Shown: positions 57,148 through 64,000 of the stretch, piece after piece | How the letters are laid out: each line of letters begins with the position of its first letter | How positions within the stretch are numbered: the stretch's first letter is position 1 | NCBI GenBank assembly: GCA_012934845.2 | Contig: WNNJ02001849.1 | Coordinates: 1-64,000, forward strand | Direction of reading: 5' to 3' | Length of the DNA stretch: 64,000 nucleotides | Origin: Pomphorhynchus laevis | Lineage: Eukaryota; Acanthocephala; Palaeacanthocephala; Echinorhynchida; Pomphorhynchidae | Made by a program: the position numbers and the translations under genes | Notes under the pieces: generated by a model | The model's input: only the letters and a program-made list of their open reading frames with translations | Told to the model about the DNA's origin: nothing | The model's database searches: none

Positions 57148-59934
57148 TCAGGGATACGATAGCTTCTCCATATTATCGATCTGTTCCAGACATATTCGCA
57201 ATCGCTTCTTAAATAAAGTCAGCGTTGTAGAGGCAACAACGTATTCAGGAAGACTATTCCACACGTTAACTACACGTCTCGACAATCTTGTGACAGACGA
57301 TAGTTTCCCAGTATGCTGTTTAAAAATTGTCATCGAATGATGTCGCCTGGATCTATTATTACGACACACCATAATATTTCGAGGATATCCATCAAATTTG
57401 TGCAATAATTTCCACGTTGCAACCAAGTCGATAAACATTAACCTCACCTTCATGTCAAATATGCCAATCACTTTAAGTCTCTCACGATAAGGTAAATACT
57501 TACAGTCTGGACATAAACGGGTAATACGGCGAAGAACTCCATCGACAGCATTCAGTTCAGTCCGTGTACATGGGAAGCAAGATGGAGAGCAATACTCAAG
57601 TATTGGTCTCAATAACGAGTTAAACAGCACCCTGAACGACGATGGATTTATTTTCAGAAAGCAATTTTTGATAGTGTGCATCATTTTTCTAGCTTTGCCT
57701 AATTGAATGTTGTAATGATGTCGTGTCTTTAAAGATGAATCGATCAAAATACCAAGATCACGATGAGTCGAAACTATCTCAAGTTCTTTTACACCAATGA
57801 AGTAGGTATGACATCCTTTGCGTCCACGACCCAATCTCATATTCTTACACTTTTCCAGGTTTAATGATACTCCTGTAGTAAGGTCACGCTGCAATGACAA
57901 ACAGTCTCGTTCAGTCGAGATCACATTCCATAACTTCAAATCGTCAGCATAGGCTAAGTGTTGTACATTAAGCGATCTCAACAACTCGTTGATAAAAATG
58001 CAAAATAATGGCCCGAGAACCGTTCCTTGAGGTACACCACGTATAACACTGCGTTTAGATGAAAAAGCATTACCTACTCTTACACAAAATTGTCGACCAC
58101 TCAAGAAGTTCTCAATCCAACGAGTCAGATAGTAATCTACACCAATAGATTCGAGAATACTTATTAATTCAGCATGTGGAACGCGATCAAATGCCTTGGA
58201 GAAATCCAAATAGACGACATCGACAACCAATCCACATGAAATTGCGTCAGCCCATTGTTCACGAGCACATAAAGTATTCGTTAGACATGAGCGGCCATGC
58301 CGAAAACCGTGTTGAGAGTCGCTCAAATAGTTTATTGAACCCAATACATTTATTAATCTTTTGTGAACAATTCTCTCAAGTACCTTACTTACAGTAGATG
58401 TTAAACTTATGGGCCTAAAATCACTAACATCGCAAGCATTTTTCGTTTTCGGAAGTGGTACCACAATCGCCGATTTCCAATCATTTGGAATTATCGACGT
58501 ATTGAGAGAAACGTTGAATAATTTGGAAAGCGGATATGACAGGATACATTTCAAGAGCTTAAGGATATAAGTGGGGATATCGTCAGGACCAGCTGACACG
58601 CATTTAGCTAACCTTGGTAGCTTTATCTCAACTTACTCCATCGTGATAATTATATATGGACTCTGACAGATTGATGAACTATTACAAATATTGACTTTAT
58701 AAGCATCATCCCTACTTAACGATAGTGCAAACACATCAGCGAACGCCTCAGAAATTTTCATAGGGTCTTCAACTAATTCGTTTCCGATATGAATGCGTCG
58801 GACACTAGAATTAGATACTCCTGATCGACAAACATAATTCCAAAATCGCTTGGGTGTGTGTCCTAAAGACATAGCAACATCATTCTCGTACAAGTATCTC
58901 TTTTTTGATTTTAAGCGATTGCATTTATTGCGTATTAGTTTGTACTCACTATATAAAGCATCACTCTTACTACAGAGACTCCACGCCTTATTTCTCAACC
59001 TTATACAACGCTTTAGTTCGCTATCAAACCACGGAGGTTTATCAGACCTCTTACGCTTGGAAAATACACGCATGGGAGCAAATTCGTCTAGGACTTGAAT
59101 TACCCCACTTTTGATAGACTGCCACATGCTCTCCACATCACCATCATTACTTACAAAAGAAATCCTTTTAGCATATTCAATTATCTCATTATCTGGGATA
59201 ACTTTCCGTACTCGCTTCTCAACAATCTCTACACTGTCTGATCCGGTCGAATTAGTAGGAATCAGAAACTTGACCACCCCATGATCGCTTGAACTAATTG
59301 GGGGTTCTTTGTCAATTGAAGAAATATCATATTCAAGTCTAGTAAACAGCAGGTCAATCTTCGAGGATGATTCTGCGGAGAAACGAGTATCAAAATGAAC
59401 ATGTTGAATAAGCAACATTTCATCATACAATAAATTACATAACGACATAGTATATTTATCATAAGTTGCAATACTGGAGAGGGCGGAATTGTATGAATGC
59501 ATGTTAAAATCACCAAAGATAAAAAATTTATGGCACTTGGGTATATTCTTAAGGAAATCAATAAGAGCGAACGATATTGCGCCCGGAGCACGATATACTA
59601 TACATAAAGTAATAATAGCACTCCCAGATTGCGTAATACTCAACTGTAGAGCCTTGGCAGAGCATGAATCATCAATGAATTTTACGGCTGAACTAACAAT
59701 CAAACTCACATGCTCATAGAAGGCAACTCCACCACCGCGTCCATGGGCTCGATCAGATCTATAAAGAGCGAATTCAGGTATGTGAACCATATCATCAGAT
59801 ATGTCAGGATGAAACCAACTTTCACAAACTCCAAAGACTGACATCATGACAACGTATCCAATACCTAATCTCATCCAACTTATTAACTGCGCTACGTGCA
59901 TTTGTAAATGCAATTTTAATGGAAGACGAAACAT
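57148..59934 (-). pseudogene. LINE C ORF2: AP endonuclease plus reverse transcriptase
   Basis: The endonuclease part (58636-59934) has GVCESWFHPDISDDMVHIPE, RGGGVAFYEHVSL, FFIFGDFNMHSYN and SSSDHGVVKFLI (the SDH active-site motif). Its first strand, SIKIAFTNARSAVNKLDEIR, lies in another frame at about 59860-59930, so one frameshift falls near 59840. The linker reads DKPPWFDSELKRCIRLRNKA. RT (57148-58599) has SDFRPISLTSTVSKVLERIV, QHGFRHGRSCLTNTL, YLDFSKAFDRVPHAELI, RGVPQGTVLGPLFCIFINEL, LAYADDLKLW and the C-terminal VVNVWNSLPEYVVASTTL. A single in-frame TAA at 58633-58635 separates the endonuclease and RT parts; both sides are otherwise one frame. The function would be target-primed reverse transcription. 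Confidence 0.88.
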
Positions 59935-60003
59935 CTCGACATGGACTAGCTGTTGCTAGTACGGTAATCAAAGATCCACACATGCTAGAGGATACCGATC
60001 TAT

Positions 60004-60955
60004 CTACAGTTCTAATGGTTTCCAACGGACAAATGGCTTTCGACGAACAACTCGAAAATTTCTAATGCATAGATCTTTCTCGCCTAATAGTAAACGCTTG
60101 TGAAGCTCGTTCCTCGCATTTTTCAGTTTTGAACGATCGTCAAAAGATAGATCTCTCAAAATACGTATTGAGTTTTTTTCGAGACGATGAGCCCGACTAA
60201 ATATATAATTTGCATGAGTTGACGAATCTACCACAACCTTTAACAATCGCGGTATGTTTGAACTGTTTATTCGCCTTCCCAGCCGGAACAAACTTCTAAC
60301 CACAATCTCCTTAGCTATATCTTTATCGTTAGCATGGAATATTTTATTCAGAACTCCTCTTATCGCACTAACATCATCGTTTACTCGCTCCTGTGACACA
60401 GAAGAATTTGATTCAGATAGATTGGCGAAAAGAATGCACCTGTCCCTTGAAGCGCTTCGATTTTTCTTATACACTCTGTGAGAACTTTTGAACTTAGAAG
60501 ACACAGAACTGGGTAACTCGTCCTGTGAAAGATTATCAGTAGGTTCATTGAGCTTAAGTGAATTCTCATGTACACGCACTGAGCTTGCCGTGATGCTGTT
60601 TTCAATACAACCGTTCTTCCAATGCCGATTTTGTTTTTCGCAATATACGAACGTTGTTTCTAGGACTTCCCGTTCTATCACAGGTTACATTTGAAGATGC
60701 GATACCAGATTCAAGATCAACGGGTAAGTTAGTTATTTCCTTGAAATGCTGCGATTCGTGAACGGAATCATCCACATCAAATTCACATACTTCCATAGTG
60801 TGTTCATCACCGTGAACACCAACATGTGATATATTTGCCTGTCCACTAACGCATCCCATTTGCATGAACCTAGACGCACAGCAAAATCCACATATATATT
60901 TCTTGATAGTGTAGCTGTTACGCAACGAAGTCATGAAAACTAATTTATTTGTCAT
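60004..60955 (-). pseudogene. LINE C ORF1 (RNA-binding protein, Cys-rich N-terminus)
   Basis: The N-terminal half (60602-60955) has a Cys block, IKKYICGFCCASRFMQMGC. The C-terminal half (60004-60681) has ASRDRCILFANLSESNSS and DDVSAIRGVLNKIF, then a basic tail. The halves lie in different frames that overlap at 60602-60681. The same two blocks occur in the ORF1 at 62265 (YKLKHFTCGFCTSVRLLQL; RDRCIIISNLKLSESASP), so they define the ORF1 family. The ORF1 end overlaps the ORF2 start by about 20 bases. Confidence 0.75.
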
Positions 60956-61127
60956 GAAAACTAATTTTTAACTAAATTATTTCTCAAAATTTTGTCATTG
61001 AACATATCGATGTTTTATCCAAACATACGATAATAGAGTAGTGAAGTACATACTGAAATATTATTGTTCCATTTGCATCATTTAAGAAACATTCAATTTT
61101 AATAATCAAAATATAAAAATAAAAATA

Positions 61128-62060
61128 TATTTAAAGTGGGAAATGCGTGCCAGCTGCACGCTTACACGTTCACTAATTAACAATTCACTCCGTATCATAA
61201 AATTTTACAATTCTTGCTATTGTTGACAATCTCGTTTTCTTAGGCTTCCATTTTGACAACCGACTTTCACTTTAACCTTTCGTAAGAGATATAGTACGCT
61301 CATCTACCTTGATTATACGCAACCTCTGTCAAATTCGTAGATTGATCGATTTTCCTTGTATGACTCTCATATATGGCTCTCTAAACTCCTTGAGCGTCTC
61401 GTTCTCAAGCAAGTTAATACATATCTCTTTTCCTCTAACTTGTTTCCTCCCTTCTAAGCCGCTTCATAAATTATGTAGTGTCATAGTTTCTCTTGATCTA
61501 TCGTCTGCTTTTGACATCGTCGATCACTCGATTCTTCTACATCACCTTCGTCATGATTATGGCTTTTCTTTACTCACTGTGTCATGGTTTTCTTCATATC
61601 TGTCAAACCGTACAATTCGCGTCTATTCTAACTATTCTCTCTCCCATCCTTCATCCATCCCGACCGGTGTTCCACAAGGTTCCGTATTAGGCCCTATGCT
61701 TTTCTCTCTTCTTCTCGGTGACTTGTCTTCGATTTATCATAAATTTAATTTCCATGTTATGCAATATGCTGATGACATTATCATCTTTGCTCACGCACCT
61801 GCTTATCGTATTCATGATCTTAGTGTTTCTGTTTCCAGCTGTCTTGTCTCAATTTCCAACCATCTTTATTCCCTTCGCCTTTCTCTGAATCCTGATAAAT
61901 CTAAAATTATGTGGATCCTACCTCGAAGCTTCTGCGTAGAACCTCCTTCCGTATCACTAAATTCTACAATTCTTCCTATTGTTGATAATCTCGTTTTCCT
62001 AGGCTTTCATTTCGACAACCGACTTTCACTTAAACCTTTCGTTAGTGATAAGAAAATTTA
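61128..62060 (+). mobile_element. LINE B fragments, rearranged
   Basis: 61128-61185 is a minus-oriented LINE B 3' tail. It is followed in plus orientation by thumb sequence (61195-61375, LGFHFD...LIDFPCMTLI) that should lie downstream of the palm, then by RT from LSKLLERLVLKQVNTYLF (61380) with an internal deletion, the palm HVMQYADDIIIFAHAP (61757-61804), and thumb sequence again to 62055. A 250-codon ORF (61309-62061) crosses the unnatural junction. Confidence 0.85.
61145..61161 (-). ncRNA. LINE 3'-end hairpin (family B, G-C variant)
   Basis: GCGTGC-CAGCT-GCACGC: six perfect pairs. Confidence 0.7.
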
Positions 62061-62083
62061 AAACTGTTCTAGCAAATTACAAT

Positions 62084-62222
62084 TATTCCTGTCAGTTCCA
62101 GATTATTCCTGTCAGTTCCAGATTATTCCTGTCAGTTCCAGATTATTCCTGTCAGTTCCAGATTATTCCTGTCAGTTCCAGATTATTCCTGTCAGTTCCA
62201 GATTATTCCTGTCAGTTCCGCT
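62084..62222 (+). repeat. 20-bp tandem monomers upstream of a LINE ORF1
   Basis: About seven near-identical units of GATTATTCCTGTCAGTTCCA lie directly before a GCTCGCTACGCTCGC spacer and the ORF1 ATG at 62265. The repeat length is not a multiple of three, so the open frames here are incidental. Confidence 0.95.
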
Positions 62223-62264
62223 CGCTACGCTCGCGGATTGAGCTCAATCTATCGATAAAAGGTC

Positions 62265-63603
62265 ATGCCTAAAAAAGCGCGATCTCAGATCCCTGTTCCT
62301 GATCAACAATCTTCCACATCTAAATGCAATGATGGTTATACCAGCTTTGAAGTTGGATGCGATTCCAAAGATTGCGATGTATGGACACTTGTTCGTGTTA
62401 AAATATCCGACCACTCAGTGTATAAACTTAAACATTTCACTTGCGGTTTTTGTACATCAGTACGACTACTACAGTTATCCTGCTCATCTACTCCTGTATC
62501 ACACACTACCACTCAGACCAATGCTGTTTTAGATGTTTCCCTCGCATCAACACCTGACTTCGCATCATATAATCCCATTATTGAACCTACTCTCTCACAC
62601 ACTCCTCGTTCAACTACGTACCAAACTTCCATTAATCTTTCTCATTCTAACAATGCTAACGGCAAAGCTTTTCATCTCGTACCTCCTCTTTCCTATTCCT
62701 CCCCCAATCTAAATAAATCTCAAACTTCTTTATTCTCCTCACGAACTCCTTACTCGACCCCCCTGTATCACCTCTCAATAATTTACACCCTTCCATCAAA
62801 ATCATTTCCAGTAACATTTCCGATCAACTAATTCAACACTCCATTCCTGTCACTCATGTCCCAACCTATTTTAATTCTCCTTACTCTACCTCCCACGTAA
62901 CACTTCCCAATAAGTTACATCCTTCATTTAAAATCATATCCAGTCACATCTCTGATCAACCGATTCAACACCCCGCTCCTGTCACACTTGCTCCAACCAA
63001 TATTAATTCTTTATCAAGCACCCTGTCATTTCCACTTCTATCTGCTCATCTACCTCGACTCCAACCAGCTCTGTCCGTCCACCACTTCCACGAAATCGTT
63101 TTCCTTCGCGCGATCGCTGTATAATCATATCAAACTTAAAGCTTTCCGAATCTGCTTCTCCACAATCTCGCCTCGATGATGATGTATCTGCTTTCAGGTC
63201 TATCCTAGCAACCATTCTTCCTGATGATAACCCATCACTCTTCAATAATATCGCTCCTGTATCCTTTATTCGTTTAAACAAATCCACTAAATCAAATCAT
63301 CTCAGTCCTCCACTCTTAAAAATCGTTTTCCGACATAGTTCACATGCCTCTTCGGTACTCTCCCAACGTTTTAAACTTCTTACCACTTCATCTACTTGCC
63401 GTATCTTTCCTGACCGCTCCCCTTCTGATATTGCCCAGCTCAATTTAGCTCGCATTGAAAACATCGACGTGAAACAAACGGCGAGTCATCCTTATCTATA
63501 CGTAAAATCAACGGAAATTTTCACGTTCTTCACACAAGGCCAAAAATTCGATGGCGTCCCATCTCTCCCCCTTGTCTTCTTCGCTAGTCGATCTCGCTCC
63601 TAA
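62265..63603 (+). pseudogene. LINE ORF1 (Cys-rich, Pro/Ser-rich, basic C-terminal domain)
   Basis: It begins MPKKARSQIPVPDQQ, with a DVWTLVRVKISDHSVYKLKH block and the Cys motif HFTCGFCTSVRLLQLSC (residues about 46-75), followed by a Ser/Thr/Pro-rich middle. The frame shifts at a run of Cs near 62758-62763. A tandemly repeated 44-residue unit follows (SPLNNLHPSIKIIS; LPNKLHPSFKIIS; period 132 bp at 62770-63010). After another shift near 63100 comes the C-terminal domain (RDRCIIISNLKLSESASP, DDDVSAFRSILATILP) to the stop at 63601-63603. It is homologous to LINE C ORF1. The predicted role is to bind the element RNA. The two shifts could be real or assembly errors. Confidence 0.7.
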
Positions 63604-64000
63604 GCATACTTTTCGTCTTAGTCTATTCAATACTCGCTCCATTCTTCATAAAGCTGATATGCTTCTCGATATCTTCGATCAATTATCTATCGATATTCTC
63701 TGCATTACCGAATCCTGGCACACTGACTCCGACGATCTTGCTATTCGTCGTCTATGTCGCTCTGGTTGTTCTCTAGTTGAATCAGCTCGTCAAATTACAT
63801 CTCATACATCTACTGCGTCTAACCATGGCGGTATTGTTGCCATTGCTCGTCACCCAATGTCTTTACGTAAAATCAACGTTAACATCCGTTACACCTCGTT
63901 CGAATTACTCATATGCAGATTATCAACGCCTTTCCCTCTGGAACTTGTGATTGTATACCGTCCAGGTTCAGTTGCCCCATCACGTATCTTCTTTAACGAC
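63551..64000 (+). CDS. LINE ORF2 start: AP endonuclease, open to the window end
   Basis: 150 open codons run from ATG 63551 to the last base of the window with no stop. The N-terminal endonuclease motifs are FRLSLFNTRSILHKADMLLD (the catalytic Asn), ILCITESWHTDSDD (the metal-binding Glu) and NHGGIVAIARHP, then LVIVYRPGSVAPSRIFFND. The nearest relative here is LINE A at 14265 (SGCSLVESA against AGCSLVESA). ORF2 overlaps the end of ORF1 by 53 bases in another frame, a usual LINE arrangement. The remainder of ORF2 lies beyond the window, so this may be a full-length copy. Confidence 0.85.
   Translation, partial: MASHLSPLSSSLVDLAPKHTFRLSLFNTRSILHKADMLLDIFDQLSIDILCITESWHTDSDDLAIRRLCRSGCSLVESARQITSHTSTASNHGGIVAIARHPMSLRKINVNIRYTSFELLICRLSTPFPLELVIVYRPGSVAPSRIFFND

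Larger units (their letters stand above)
57126..60995 (-). mobile_element. LINE family C (CR1/Jockey group), nearly complete
   Basis: ORF1 (60004-60955) and ORF2 (57148-60025) are both present in order, with a 3' tail ending in TAATAATATAATAATAAG at about 57020-57060. Few breaks are visible: one frame change in ORF1, one frame change at the start of the endonuclease, and one in-frame stop between the endonuclease and RT. It is the best-preserved LINE in the window. Confidence 0.92.

Noticed and set aside
62045-62272. 75-codon ORF of repeated CQFQIIPVSSRLFLS-type units
   Set aside because: The 20-bp tandem repeat is open in all frames, so this is an artefact of the monomers.

Overview
The window is a gene-poor, strongly AT-rich stretch of an animal nuclear genome, probably an invertebrate. 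The evidence is spliced coding sequence with GT-AG introns and a dense load of animal-type non-LTR retroelements. It contains canonical Penelope-like elements (PLEs), PLEs with the permuted Naiad domain order, and several CR1/L2/Jockey-group LINE families. No prokaryotic feature and no plastid or mitochondrial gene was seen. The species cannot be named from the sequence.

Layout. 1-9.9 kb: broken canonical PLE fragments in both orientations, a well-formed hammerhead ribozyme (2051-2092), a 380-bp tandem satellite, and a near-perfect palindrome of about 208 bp. 10-22 kb: LINE remains (called here families A and D plus degraded pieces), a possible tRNA-derived SINE, and a Ty3/gypsy fossil. 22-27.6 kb: AT-rich DNA with a LINE relic and a small unidentified coding-like exon present twice. 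27.6-36.4 kb: a three-exon host gene model for a RING-H2 membrane protein (frame-consistent, 250 aa), with one retroelement fragment in each of its two introns. 37-42.8 kb: two inverted sets of Naiad-type PLE remains. 43.5-44.5 kb: an intact single-exon gene for a histidine-phosphatase-fold protein that lacks the catalytic histidine, bracketed by inverted Naiad 3' ends. 45-57 kb: AT-rich DNA, Naiad ends, and LINE A and B copies. 57.1-61 kb: a nearly complete LINE (family C). 61.1-64 kb: a rearranged LINE B piece, then a LINE with tandem 20-bp 5' monomers, ORF1, and an ORF2 that is open to the window edge.

Only two host protein genes are well supported (the RING-H2 protein and the phosphatase-like protein), with a third candidate around 26.2 kb. 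The rest is interlocking retroelement debris. The most informative non-coding signals are the hammerhead ribozyme, a LINE 3'-end hairpin with a compensatory base change between families, and an interleaved-helix motif in the Naiad 3' ends.
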